Source: Deltaproteobacteria bacterium (lineage in GTDB: Bacteria > Myxococcota_A > UBA9042 > PHBI01). From it: DNA of 64,000 nt. A program made the translations under genes and the position numbers. The DNA lies in assembly GCA_020632715.1 (NCBI GenBank), contig JACKFA010000002.1, forward strand, positions 62,001 to 126,000, read 5' to 3'. Under the pieces are notes generated by a model, which did not search any database, was not told the origin of the DNA, and saw nothing but the letters and a program-made list of their open reading frames with translations. Shown in pieces: positions 25,260-34,303 of the stretch (the first letter of the stretch is position 1; each line of letters begins with the position of its first letter).

Positions 25260-26786
25260 CTACGCGTCTTCCCCTCCCTCGGGGACCACGCCCGTCGCGA
25301 CCCACGCCTCGAACGCCCGCTGCGCCGCGGCCTTGCCGCCAGCGCCGAACGTCCGCGTGAGCGCCCGCGCGATGGTCTCGCGCCGCATCTCGAGCGCGTC
25401 GCCGATGGCCGCGACCTGCCACTGGTGCGCCTCGAGGAGGGCGAACCACTCGAGCGGCGTCGGCGGCCAGCGCACCGTCGCCGCGGTCGGGGCCGCCGGC
25501 AGCGCCCGCGCCGCGCCGCGCGGGGCCGTGGCCTCCGACGAGCCAGGCGCCGCCTGCGTCCGCTCCGGTTCGATCGCGCCTTCCGCGTGGCCGCGGTCCG
25601 CGTGCGCGCGGATGAGCTCCGGCGTCGGGCTCGCGCCATGGACGAGCTGCCGCACGAGCGACTCGAGCCCGCGCACGTTCTCGGTCCAGCGCGACAGGAG
25701 CAGCGCCTCGGCGGCCTCCACCGAGAGCGCCGCGCGGTCGGCCGGGAGCTGCGCCCGCGCGACGGCCGCCTCGTAGAGCGGGACGATGTCCTCGCGCCGT
25801 TCGCGCAGCGGCGGCACCGCGAGCTGCCCGACCGCGAGCCGCGACACGAGGTCGCGCCGGAGCTCCCCCTGCGCGGCGAGCGCGAACACGTCGCGGTTCG
25901 TGGCGCACACGAGGCGGCACTCCGTCGGCACGCGCTGCGTCGCGCCCACCGGCAGGAAGCTCCGGTGCGTCGGGTCGAACGCGTCGAGGAGCTTCGCCTG
26001 CGCGATGGGCGGCATGTCCGCGAGCTCGTCGAGGAAGAGCGTGCCTCCCTTCGCGAGCGTCAGGAGCCCGGTCTTCTGCTTCACCGAGGGGATGAAGCCC
26101 GGAACCACGCCGAAGAGCGTGGCCTCCTCGAGGTGGAGCGGGATCGCGCTCGAGTTGAGCACGATGAACGGCCCGCCCGCGCGCCGGCTGTGCTCGTGGA
26201 GCAGGCGCGCGACGAGGGTCTTGCCGGTCCCGGGCTCGCCGAGGAGGAGCGCCGGATCCTCGGTGCCGGCCACGGCGCGGGCGCGCCGCCACAAGGTCCG
26301 CATCGCGGGCGCCCGGGCGTGGAGCGCGGCGGGCACGTCGCTCGCGGGCTCGTCCCGGCGGGCGGCCCCCACGACGAAGAGGCTCGAGCCGACGCGCAGC
26401 ACCTGCCCGGGCCGGGCGACCGTCTGCCCCGCGACGGGCGCGCCGTCGAGGAAGGTCCCGTTCGACGAGCCCAGGTCCTCGACGAGCACGCCCCGCTCGT
26501 CGCCGAACGCGAACATGCCGGCCGAGGCGTGCCGCCGGCTCGCCCAGGCGTCCCACGGCAACGCGACGTCGCTCGCGCCGTCGGGTCCGCGCCCGAGGAC
26601 GTGGCGCTGCCCCTTGTCGAGCCAGCGCACGCCGTCGACGAGCGCGCCGCCGCCGCCGTCGCCGAGCGGTTGCCGCCCCTCGGAGAAGACGAGGCGCAGA
26701 TAGAGATCGGGCGCGGCGTCGGCGCCGTCGGCGCCGGGGCCGTCGCCGGGGCGGCGCGGGCGGGTCCTGGTGAGGTCGTCGTCCAA
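25260..26786 (-). CDS. FHA-AAA+ (NtrC-like) regulator with degenerate GAFTGA loop
   Basis: 508 residues. TTG 26786 is chosen because the protein then begins MDDDLTRTRPRRPGD and TATCTT lies eight bases upstream, suggesting a near-leaderless mRNA. An FHA domain (about 45-130: WASRRHASAG, DLGSSNGTFLDG) reads phosphothreonine. The AAA+ domain has Walker A GEPGTGKT (about 184), Walker B GGTLFLDELADM (about 245-256) and TENVRGLESLVRQL. A Fis-type helix-turn-helix ends the chain (VAAIGDALEMRRETIARAL, about 455-480). The sigma54-contact GAFTGA loop is replaced by GVVPGFIPS, so it may not activate sigma54. It is probably signalled by a Hanks-type kinase. Confidence 0.88.
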   Translation of the reverse strand: MDDDLTRTRPRRPGDGPGADGADAAPDLYLRLVFSEGRQPLGDGGGGALVDGVRWLDKGQRHVLGRGPDGASDVALPWDAWASRRHASAGMFAFGDERGVLVEDLGSSNGTFLDGAPVAGQTVARPGQVLRVGSSLFVVGAARRDEPASDVPAALHARAPAMRTLWRRARAVAGTEDPALLLGEPGTGKTLVARLLHEHSRRAGGPFIVLNSSAIPLHLEEATLFGVVPGFIPSVKQKTGLLTLAKGGTLFLDELADMPPIAQAKLLDAFDPTHRSFLPVGATQRVPTECRLVCATNRDVFALAAQGELRRDLVSRLAVGQLAVPPLRERREDIVPLYEAAVARAQLPADRAALSVEAAEALLLSRWTENVRGLESLVRQLVHGASPTPELIRAHADRGHAEGAIEPERTQAAPGSSEATAPRGAARALPAAPTAATVRWPPTPLEWFALLEAHQWQVAAIGDALEMRRETIARALTRTFGAGGKAAAQRAFEAWVATGVVPEGGEDA

Positions 26787-26860
26787 GCGGGCCGAAGATA
26801 GCACGGCGCGCGCGGGTGGGCGCGTCGGTCGTCGCGCCGCGCTCCAACGCCGCGCCGGGG

Positions 26861-28168
26861 TCAGAGGAGGAGGCGCAGGGAGCCGATGATCGTCTCGGCG
26901 TCGGTGTAGACCCGCGTGATGTTGAGCTTGTCCCACGCGATGCTCGCGTAGCGGAGCCCGGCGGCGACCGAGCCCGGCACGATCCAGTAGGTCGCGCCCA
27001 CGTTCACGTAGGTCGTGTCGACGGCCGTGTTGTCGCCGAGCAGGCGCCGCACGGAGTGGATCCCGCCGCCGATCCCGAAGTCGCCGTAGTTGAAGTCCAC
27101 CCCGACGTTCCACGTGCGCCCCTCGAAGTCGTCCTTGTACTTCGTGAGGTCGGGCACCGCGAGCTGCCGGTTGCCGCGCCGCGAGTAGCCGCCGAAGACG
27201 CGCACCATGTCGTCGAGGAGCCCGACCTGCGCCGAGAAGCGGTAGTTGAAGCCGTCGAGCGGCTGGTCCTTGTCCTGCGTGACGTCGGCGTCGATGAAGT
27301 AGTACTGCGCCGCGGCGCGCACGCCGAGCGAGAAGTCCCCGAAGTCCTTCTGGAACGTGACCGACGGGCTCACGATGTCGACCGAGATGTTCGACCCGGG
27401 GAGGCCGCTCGAGAGGTCGCGGAGCGGCGCGTCGTAGAGCGAGCCCGCGGCGGTCACGTCGCCGCCGAAGGAGCCGGAGAGCGAGGTCACGAGCGGGTTC
27501 CCGCCGGTGTAGGTGAGGCCGATGGAGACGCCGGCGATGTCGTAGCGGAGCATGACGCCCTGGCCGAGGTTCGCGCCCGACTGGAGGAGCGGGTCGCGCA
27601 CGAACGGGTCCATGCCGAACATGTCGAGCACGTGGGCGGAGGTGAAGTCGACGCTCGCGGGCTCCGAGAAGATCCCGGCCGTCAGGGTGAAGCCCCACTT
27701 GCGCACGTCGATGAAGGTCTCGCGCGTCGAGAACGAGGCGGTGCCCTCCCAGATCGAGGTCCCGAGGGGGCCGTTGCGGTTGATGTTGTAGCCGAGGTTC
27801 CGCTCCCAGACGGTCTTGAAGCGGACGAGGTCGAACGCGCCCCCCTCGATACCGAAGCGCGAGATGAGGAGCGTGCTCGAGCGGTCCGCGAGCGCGTCGT
27901 TGCCCTCGCTGTAGGGGTAGTAGCCCACGACCGACGAGGAGAGCTGCAAGACCGGCTTCACGTACGAGCCGGTCGGCGCGTCGCGCCAGGTGAAGATCTC
28001 GGAGAGCGTGCGCTGGGCGGGCTCGGCGGCGGGCGCCTCGGCGGCGAGGTCGACGCGCGCGTCGTCACCGGGGGCCGGCGCCGGGTCGGCCGCGCGCACG
28101 GCGGGGGCGAGCCCGAGGGGGAGGGCCACGAGGGCGAGCGCGAGTGAGGACGTGTGAATGGCGTTCAC
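26861..28168 (-). CDS. Outer-membrane beta-barrel porin-like protein
   Basis: 435 residues from GTG 28168, with signal peptide MNAIHTSSLALALVALPLG ending ARAADP. A short Ala/Pro linker precedes a long series of amphipathic, aromatic-flanked strands (SYVKPVLQLSSSVVGYYPY; FRFSAQVGLL-like YRFSAQVGLLDD; WNVGVDFNYGDFGIGGGI), typical of phosphate-selective-type or general porins. The chain ends in alternating hydrophobics (SLRLLL) rather than the usual terminal Phe. Channel specificity cannot be read. The start codon lies inside a GTGAAC-N3-ATTCAC palindrome, so a repressor bound there could block transcription. Confidence 0.78.
   Translation of the reverse strand: MNAIHTSSLALALVALPLGLAPAVRAADPAPAPGDDARVDLAAEAPAAEPAQRTLSEIFTWRDAPTGSYVKPVLQLSSSVVGYYPYSEGNDALADRSSTLLISRFGIEGGAFDLVRFKTVWERNLGYNINRNGPLGTSIWEGTASFSTRETFIDVRKWGFTLTAGIFSEPASVDFTSAHVLDMFGMDPFVRDPLLQSGANLGQGVMLRYDIAGVSIGLTYTGGNPLVTSLSGSFGGDVTAAGSLYDAPLRDLSSGLPGSNISVDIVSPSVTFQKDFGDFSLGVRAAAQYYFIDADVTQDKDQPLDGFNYRFSAQVGLLDDMVRVFGGYSRRGNRQLAVPDLTKYKDDFEGRTWNVGVDFNYGDFGIGGGIHSVRRLLGDNTAVDTTYVNVGATYWIVPGSVAAGLRYASIAWDKLNITRVYTDAETIIGSLRLLL
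28154..28168. promoter_or_regulatory. Palindrome GTGAACGCCATTCAC (minus strand), candidate operator
   Basis: Third copy of the 6-3-6 inverted repeat, with one mismatch in one arm, covering the GTG start codon of the porin gene. Confidence 0.45.
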
Positions 28169-28252
28169 GTTACGGCTCCGGCCGGTTGGGCGGGGTTCGC
28201 GATGGATAGGGATGTGTGCTGCGTGCGGCGCCGAGTCCGGCAGGGCCTGAGA

Positions 28253-28283
28253 CCCTCCGTGCCTCCGTGCTCCGTGGTTGTCC
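28253..28283. repeat. Inverted repeat arm 2 (ACGGAGGC-type unit)
   Basis: Reverse complement of 25208-25239 with one base deleted. Lies in the 163-bp gap between the porin start and the hydrolase-fusion stop; the rest of that gap shows nothing else recognisable. Confidence 0.6.
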
Positions 28284-28331
28284 CCGGGGGACCCCGCACG
28301 AGCTCCGGTCGGCCGGAGGGATCAACACGAG

Positions 28332-31232
28332 CTAGTCCGCGAGCTTCTGCAGCACGAGGTCGATGCCGGCGGGCGAGCGCGCGCTCCCGAAGTGGCTCGC
28401 GAGGAACCCGGGCCGGCCGGTGAAGAAGTAGCCGGAGCTGTCGAAGTCCTCGAGGCCGATGAGGGCGTTGTCGACGCAGCCGTCGAGGTCGATGCGCGAG
28501 GCCTCCTCGGAGACGAACTCGTCCTGGTAGTCGCCGGCGTCGATGTCGACCATGGTGACGGTCGTGTACTGGACGACGTTCCCGCCGCACTGGTCGGCGC
28601 GCCCGAAGGCGTAGCTCCCGTCGGCGCACGGCGTGGCGAAGAGGTCCTTCGGGCCGTTCAGCGGCTTGTGGAAGTAGGTCTGCACGTAGGCCGCGCGGTC
28701 GCCCATCTCGCAGCAGACCTTGCCGCGCATGTGCGGGAAGACGTTGCAGAGCGGGCCCGTCGACACGCCGTGGTTCGCGCCCGAGAGCAGGATGACGTCC
28801 TTCACCTGCGGGAAGGGGTTGAGCGCGTCGGCGTCGCCGCGGCGCCACGCGAGGTAGAGGCGACGGAGGGCGTCGCGGATGACGGTGACGCCGAGGGAGT
28901 GCCCGACGAGGCTCACCTTGCGGCCCGGGTTCTGCTTCATGACGGCCCAGATGAGGCGCTGCGCCATCGGCACCTGCCAGCCGTGGTCGGTGTTCATGAA
29001 GGGGTTGCCGGTCTCCGAGGCGCTGTCCCAGTCGTCGAGCGCGGCGACGCGGTCGGTGCGCGCGTCGAACGCGATGACGCGGTAGCCCTGGGCGACGAGG
29101 CGCCCGGCGAGCTGCTCCCGGGGCTGCCCGTCGACGAGGAACGAGAAGCCGGCGAGGTTCTGCTGCTGCGTGCCGGCGAGGGTGCCGTTGCCGTAGGGCT
29201 CCCACGCGGTGACGCCCGAGGAGTTGCCGTGGATGAGGATGACGATGGGCTTCGTCGTGTCCTCGCTCGGCTGCGTGTACTCCTTGGCGGCGCAGGGGTA
29301 GCCGGGGATCTGCGCGGGGGCGCCCGGGGTGCCCTGGGCGGTGTTGTCGGTCGAGAACGGCTCGCTCGTCGCGGGGCCGTAGGAGGCGCGCGGGAGACAG
29401 CCGGGGTGGGCGGCGAGGTCGTCGCGGTACTTGCCGGCGTAGTCGGCCTCGAGGGCCTCGGAGCCGCCGGCGGCGACCATCTCGGGGGCGTCGTCGATGG
29501 ACCAGGACTGCTCGGTCGCCGAGCCGACCTGGGCGGTGACGGCCTGGATGGCGGCCGTGCACTGGGCGTTGCCGGTCGGGGTCGAGGTGCCGCCGGTCGT
29601 GTCGGGGAAGAGGGTGCCGGAGGTGTCGTGGGTGGCGGCGTCGTCGCAGGCGGTGACCGGGTCCTCGGAGGGGCCGCCCATGCCGATGTTGCAGCCGGCG
29701 CCGCCGAGGGCGACGGCGGCGACGGCGGCGGCCGCGCTGACGGCGCGGCGGCGGCGGAGGGCGAGGGCGAGGACGACGAGGACGCCGAGGAGCGCCGGGA
29801 GGCTCGCCGAGAGCGGCGCGCCCTCACAGCCGAGGGTCGCGACCTCCGGCTCGGCGGCGGGGCAGTCGTGGGCGTCGTCCGTGGGGGGCTGCTGGATGAT
29901 GATGCTGCCGCCGCCCTGGTTCTGCGTGGTGTCGGTGCCGCTCGTGTTGCCCGTGTCGGTGTTCGTTCCCGTTCCCGTTCCCGTTCCCGTTCCCGTTCCC
30001 GTGCCCGTGCCCGTTCCCGTTCCCGTGCCCGTTCCCGTGCCCGTGCCGGGGTCCGGGTCCGTGCCGGTGCCGGGGTCCGTGCCAGTGCCGGGGTCGGTGC
30101 CGGTGCCGGGGTCGGTGCCGGGGTCGGTGCCCGTGCCGGTGCCGGGGTCGGTGCTGGGGTCGGTGCCCGTGCCGGGGTCGGTGCCCGTGCCGGGGTCGGT
30201 GCCGGGGTCGGTGCCGGGGTCGCTACCAGGGTCCGTCCCCGTCCCCCCCTCGTCCCCGAGCAGCCCGAACCACTCCGCGATGTGCCACGACGAGCAGATC
30301 CCCGCGTCCACGAAGTAGCTCCCCGTGGCCCCGCAGCCGTTCGCCGGGTCGACGAACACGTAGTGCCCCTTGCCCGTGATGGTGTAGGTCTCGACGAGCG
30401 CGTTCCCGCCTGCGTCCGCGTAGACCTTGTGCGGGTAGCCGTCGACCTCGTCCTCGACGTCCGCCGTCTCGTCGATGCCCATCAGGTCCGTCCACTGATC
30501 CACCAGCTCCTGCTGGTTCAGCGGCGCCACCGTGAAGTCGCTCGTCCCGTGCCAGATCGAGAGCCGCGGGTACGGCCCCGTGTACCCCGGGTAGCCGCTC
30601 GCCGCGCGGTCGCCCCACGTCGCCGCGTCCAGGTCCTTCCCCGGCGACATGCAGTTGAAGACCTCCCCGTAGGATCCCGGGCACTTGTACGGGATCCCCC
30701 CGATGGTCGCGCCCGCCGTGAACACGTCCGGCCACGTCGCGAGCAGCACCACCACCATCGCCGCGCCCGACGAGTGCCCCGTCGCGAAGACCTGGCCCGG
30801 GTCCACCCCGTACTCGGCCTGCATGTGGAGCGCCATCGACACGATCGACTGGTTCTCGTCCTTCGCCCGCTCGATGCCCGCGAAGTTCCCCCAGTCCCCG
30901 GCCCAGTTGAAGCACATCGCCGGGTTGTTCGACGTCGTCGTCTGCGGGTAGACCACGTAGAAGCCGTACTGGTCGGCGAGCGCCTCCCAGCCCGCGTTCC
31001 GGTAGTCCGCCGCCGACGACGTGCAGCCGTGCAGCGCGAACACGACCCCCGGCTCCGCGGCCGGCGTCGGCGGCACGTAGACGAACATCTTGAGCCCGCC
31101 CGGGTTCGAGCCGAAGCCGGTCACCTCGGTGTACGTGCCCTGGCCGGCCGCGCCGGCGCGCGCGGCGGGCGCCGACGCGAGGAGGCCGAGCGCGAGGAGG
31201 GCGCTCGCGAAGAGGGGGCGGGTCGTGGACAT
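28332..31232 (-). CDS. Fusion of a secreted PHB-depolymerase-type esterase with a second lipase-like hydrolase
   Basis: 966 residues from ATG 31232 (GGAGG with six-base spacer; ATG 31235 also possible). Part 1 (1-330): signal peptide ending ARAGAA, esterase with VVFALHGCTSS oxyanion loop and GHSSGAA nucleophile elbow (about 155), as in LpqC/PHB depolymerases. Linker (about 331-424): Gly-Thr-Asp-Pro repeats. At about 478-496 a hydrophobic helix plus RRRR after CEGAPLSASL looks like a MYXO-CTERM-type sorting tail. The chain then continues into a lipoprotein-like signal (VAALGGAGC-like, VALGGAGC near 513) and a second alpha/beta hydrolase (IVILIHGNSSG; GHSLGVTV near 775). It reads as two export-targeted genes joined in frame. 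Confidence 0.8.
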   Translation of the reverse strand: MSTTRPLFASALLALGLLASAPAARAGAAGQGTYTEVTGFGSNPGGLKMFVYVPPTPAAEPGVVFALHGCTSSAADYRNAGWEALADQYGFYVVYPQTTTSNNPAMCFNWAGDWGNFAGIERAKDENQSIVSMALHMQAEYGVDPGQVFATGHSSGAAMVVVLLATWPDVFTAGATIGGIPYKCPGSYGEVFNCMSPGKDLDAATWGDRAASGYPGYTGPYPRLSIWHGTSDFTVAPLNQQELVDQWTDLMGIDETADVEDEVDGYPHKVYADAGGNALVETYTITGKGHYVFVDPANGCGATGSYFVDAGICSSWHIAEWFGLLGDEGGTGTDPGSDPGTDPGTDPGTGTDPGTGTDPSTDPGTGTGTDPGTDPGTGTDPGTGTDPGTGTDPDPGTGTGTGTGTGTGTGTGTGTGTGTGTGTNTDTGNTSGTDTTQNQGGGSIIIQQPPTDDAHDCPAAEPEVATLGCEGAPLSASLPALLGVLVVLALALRRRRAVSAAAAVAAVALGGAGCNIGMGGPSEDPVTACDDAATHDTSGTLFPDTTGGTSTPTGNAQCTAAIQAVTAQVGSATEQSWSIDDAPEMVAAGGSEALEADYAGKYRDDLAAHPGCLPRASYGPATSEPFSTDNTAQGTPGAPAQIPGYPCAAKEYTQPSEDTTKPIVILIHGNSSGVTAWEPYGNGTLAGTQQQNLAGFSFLVDGQPREQLAGRLVAQGYRVIAFDARTDRVAALDDWDSASETGNPFMNTDHGWQVPMAQRLIWAVMKQNPGRKVSLVGHSLGVTVIRDALRRLYLAWRRGDADALNPFPQVKDVILLSGANHGVSTGPLCNVFPHMRGKVCCEMGDRAAYVQTYFHKPLNGPKDLFATPCADGSYAFGRADQCGGNVVQYTTVTMVDIDAGDYQDEFVSEEASRIDLDGCVDNALIGLEDFDSSGYFFTGRPGFLASHFGSARSPAGIDLVLQKLAD
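29961..30236. repeat. Hexanucleotide microsatellite encoding the Gly-Thr/Asp-Pro linker
   Basis: Tandem CCCGTT/CCCGTG/GGGGTC six-base units inside the hydrolase fusion, read on the minus strand as GT and DPGT repeats. Unit length is a multiple of three, so copy-number changes alter linker length, not frame. Confidence 0.8.
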
Positions 31233-31415
31233 CATCGGCCTCCGGGGGACATGGCGCTACGCTGTGACGGTGCGCCCGGCTCCGAGAGCACGAAGCGTGC
31301 CACGCGCGCTCCCCCGCGCGGCGCGCAGATCCGCGCCCCAGGCCGCCCTGCCGCCGATCACACGTGCGCCGGCGATCACGCCGCGTGATCCCCCGATCAC
31401 GCCCCGCAGGTCACC

Positions 31416-33203
31416 TCAGAGGCAGCCGCTCGCGCCGCGCTCCCACGCCCCGGCGTCCCAGCCACCGCCGCTCGGCCGGCAGCGGAGCCCCGCGTCGAGC
31501 CGCCGCCCCGGCGCCGGCGCCCCCGCGTCCACCGCCGCGCTCCCGCTCGCCGGGACGAAGTCCCCCCGCGCGCTGGGCGTCGCCACCTCGAAGAGCCCCG
31601 CCGCGTCCGCGCGCACGTTGCACGCCCCGCAGGTCACGGTGCCCGCGCCCTGGTCCGCCACGGCGACCGACGACGACGGCGCCGCGAGCAGCGTGTTCAC
31701 GACCTCGGCCCCCGTCGAGCCCGCCGCTACCCGCACGCACGCCCCGCCGCCCTCCGGCTGCCAGCACGTCACGTGCGCCACGCGCGCCTCCGCGCTCGCC
31801 ACCACGACCCCGCTCCCGCCGGCCCCGACGACCGCCACGTCGTCGTGCACGAGCGCCTGCGCCGGCCCGAGGAGCCTCGCGCCGTCCGCGCCCTCGAGCC
31901 GGCTCCGCGCGACCTCCCAGGCCGCCGGGCACCCGAACCCCACGATGGCGCCGCCGCCCGCGAGCGCGACCTCGCTGTCCACTATCGCCGCGTTCCCCGC
32001 GCACGTCGTGTTGGGCCCCGCGAGCCCGCCGCCGAGCCGCGCGTGCGCGACCGCGACGGGCCCCGCGCCCACCGTCACCGCGCCGCCCAGGACCCCGCCG
32101 AGCACGGCGCCCGACGAGAACGTCGCCGCGGCCGTGGTCGCGTCGCAGTCGACCAGCACCGCGGGCGCCGTCGACGCGACGAGCCGCGCGCCGCCGCTGT
32201 GGCGCACGCGCACGAGCGTGACGGGCGCCGTCGCGCGCAGGAACGCGATGTCGTCGTCGCCCCCCTCGAACGCGACGTCCACCACGCGCCAGTGCCCCTG
32301 ATCGGCCTTCATCACGTCGAGATCGTGCGCGACCACCACCGGCGCCGCGCTCGCCCCGCCGTAGGCGCCGACGACGCCGTCGACGTTCGCGAGCGCGGTC
32401 GTCGAGTAGGCGTCGAAGCGGTCGCCGCGCCGGAGCAGCACGCGCTTCCGCCCCGCGCTCGACTGCAGCATCAGCACGTCGAAGAAGTTGCCGACCACGG
32501 TGAGCCCGCCGTCGGGACACGCAGCACCCCCGGCCGTGTTCGCGAAGCAGACCGGCGCGCCGAGCGCGCTCGCCGCCGTCACCTCCACGTCGGTCGAGCG
32601 CGAGGCGGTCTGCCCGGCCGCGTCGCGCACCGTGACGGTCACGCGGTGGACGCCCGCCGCCTCGAAGACGTGACCCGCCGCGATGGCGAGCTCGCGGTCG
32701 CGCGGGAGGCCGTCGAGCGGCCACGCGCCGGCCCCCGCGTCGTCGAAGTCCCACCGCACCTCGAGGTCGGGGTCCACGTTCCCGACCGCGAAGACGACCC
32801 CGAGCGGCGCGACGCCGCCCGCCGCGCTCGCCGCGATGGCCGGGGCCACGAGGACCTCGTGCGCGTCGCCGTCTTCGGCGTCCTGGGCGTCCGCGGTGTC
32901 CGTCGCGACGCTGTCCGTCGCCGCGGTGTCGCTCGCGGCGTCCGCGTCGCTCGCGTCCGCGGCGTCGCTCGCGTCCGCGCCGGCGAGCCCGCCGCAGCGC
33001 GTCAGCAGGTCCGCGCCGGGCGGCGCGCAGACGCTCGCTCGCGCGTTGGCCGACTCGCCCGGGCACGCCTGACACGTCTGCCCGGCGCCGCACGGCGCGA
33101 CCGCCGAGCAGAAGAAGACCGCGTCCCCCACGACGTCCTCGGCGCACGACCCGGCCGCGAGCGCGGCGAGCGCGAGCCCTACGACGAGCGCCGTCGCCCT
33201 CAC
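31416..33203 (-). CDS. PKD-domain/beta-helix surface lipoprotein
   Basis: 595 residues. GTG 33203 is chosen because it overlaps the previous gene's stop (GTGA) and starts directly with the signal peptide MRATALVVGLALAALAAGSC (Cys20). Next is a Cys-rich knot (FFCSAVAPCGAGQTCQACPG), then an Asp/Ala/Ser repeat linker (ASDAADASDADAASDTAATD). A PKD-like domain (about 125-210) includes VRWDFDDAGAG and GVHRVTVTVRDAAG. The rest (about 220-560) is short repetitive strands with buried Val/Ala (VTLVRVRHSGGARLVASTAP), typical of right-handed parallel beta-helices. The end, DAGLRCRPSGGGWDAGAWE, is a motif of myxobacterial choice-of-anchor proteins. Function unknown, probably adhesion or glycan binding. 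Confidence 0.78.
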   Translation of the reverse strand: MRATALVVGLALAALAAGSCAEDVVGDAVFFCSAVAPCGAGQTCQACPGESANARASVCAPPGADLLTRCGGLAGADASDAADASDADAASDTAATDSVATDTADAQDAEDGDAHEVLVAPAIAASAAGGVAPLGVVFAVGNVDPDLEVRWDFDDAGAGAWPLDGLPRDRELAIAAGHVFEAAGVHRVTVTVRDAAGQTASRSTDVEVTAASALGAPVCFANTAGGAACPDGGLTVVGNFFDVLMLQSSAGRKRVLLRRGDRFDAYSTTALANVDGVVGAYGGASAAPVVVAHDLDVMKADQGHWRVVDVAFEGGDDDIAFLRATAPVTLVRVRHSGGARLVASTAPAVLVDCDATTAAATFSSGAVLGGVLGGAVTVGAGPVAVAHARLGGGLAGPNTTCAGNAAIVDSEVALAGGGAIVGFGCPAAWEVARSRLEGADGARLLGPAQALVHDDVAVVGAGGSGVVVASAEARVAHVTCWQPEGGGACVRVAAGSTGAEVVNTLLAAPSSSVAVADQGAGTVTCGACNVRADAAGLFEVATPSARGDFVPASGSAAVDAGAPAPGRRLDAGLRCRPSGGGWDAGAWERGASGCL

Positions 33204-34303
33204 CACCGGACCACCCACCCGCCGGCGCCCGCCGTCCCGACGACGTCGAGGCGCGCGTCACCGTCGCCGCCGCCGTCGAGGGCGAGCCACAGGAGCGCGC
33301 CCACGGCGGCCGCCGCGCCCACGCCGAGCGCGACCCCGCCGATCGTGGCCCGCCGGTCGGCGTCGTCCTGGCGGCTCAGCGCGTCGGCGCGCGAGAGGCC
33401 GCGCACGGGCCGTCGCCGGCGAGGTCGTCGCGCAGGTCGTCGCGCCGCCCGCTCGCGTCGAGGGTCAGCCCCACGCCGACGCCGAGCGCCACGACGCCCG
33501 CGGCGCCGAGGACCAGCGGCCCCACGCCGGGCCCGTCGTCAGGCGGGCGTGGCGCGAGCGTCACGACCTCGCCGCGGTGGAGCGCGACCTCGCGCTCGGC
33601 GCCGTCGGCCGCGCGGACGCGGTGCGCGCCGGGGCGAGCCACACGCGCGCGACGCCGGCTGGCGCGCCGACACCGTCGATGGCGACGGGGGAGGGCAGGG
33701 CGCTCACGTCGACCGCGCCGAGGTCCGCGCGGAGGTTGGCCCAGCGGAGGTCGACCGCGACGCGGCGCCCGGCCGGCGCGTCCACGGCGACGCAGGCGGC
33801 GGCGGCGTCTCCCACGACGTCGATGACCACACGCCCGGCGGGACCTCGGCGTCCGCGTCGGGGGAGAGCGCGCGCCCGCCGTTCGCGGCGGTGGCGCCGG
33901 GGTCGAGGGCCACGCGGAGCCAGCCGCGCGCGGCCTTCCCGGCGAGCTCCGCGGCGAGCGCGTCGACCTGGTCCTTCCGGCCGGGCGGGACGTCGGGGTG
34001 CGCGGCCAGCGACGCTGCGGCCGCGGCGGCGTCGCCGTAGCGTCCGAGGTCGGCGAGCGTGACGGCCACGTTGTTCAGGACGGCCGCGCTCCCCGACAGC
34101 GCGTAGGCGCGCTCGAGGGCGGCGAGCGCCCGCTCGAGGTCGCCGGCCGCGCGCGCGACGCGGGCCTCCTCGACGAGGGCGTCGAAGGCGGCGCGATCGT
34201 CGCCCACGGGCGCGGGCTCCGCGGCCCACGCGGCGGGCCCCGGCGCGGCCATCGCGAGGGCGACGGCGAGCGCGGCGAGACGAGGCCGGCGGCAGCGGAT
34301 CAC
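33200..34303 (-). pseudogene. TPR-PEGA membrane protein gene broken by three -1 frameshifts
   Basis: One gene seen in three successive frames. Frame 1 from GTG 34303 (to about 33830): signal peptide ending AWAAEPAP, then TPR-like helices (ARAAGDLERALAALERAYAL; VLNNVAVTLADLGRYGDAAA). Frame 2 (about 33830-33645): VVIDVVGDAAAACVAVDAPA, a PEGA-like segment. Frame 3 (about 33645-33400): ARPGAHRVRAADGAEREVAL and a membrane helix GPLVLGAAGVVALGVGVGL. Back to frame 1 (33400-33200): GLSRADALSRQDDADRRATI and a second helix. Each junction needs one missing base; two sit in the same CGTGTGG context. The intact family (TPR, PEGA, two helices) is common in myxobacteria. Either recent decay or assembly error. 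Its stop overlaps the next gene's GTG. Confidence 0.7.

Noticed and set aside
29961..30236. Hexanucleotide repeat as a phase-variation switch
   Set aside because: The unit is six bases, so slippage changes linker length without shifting the frame.
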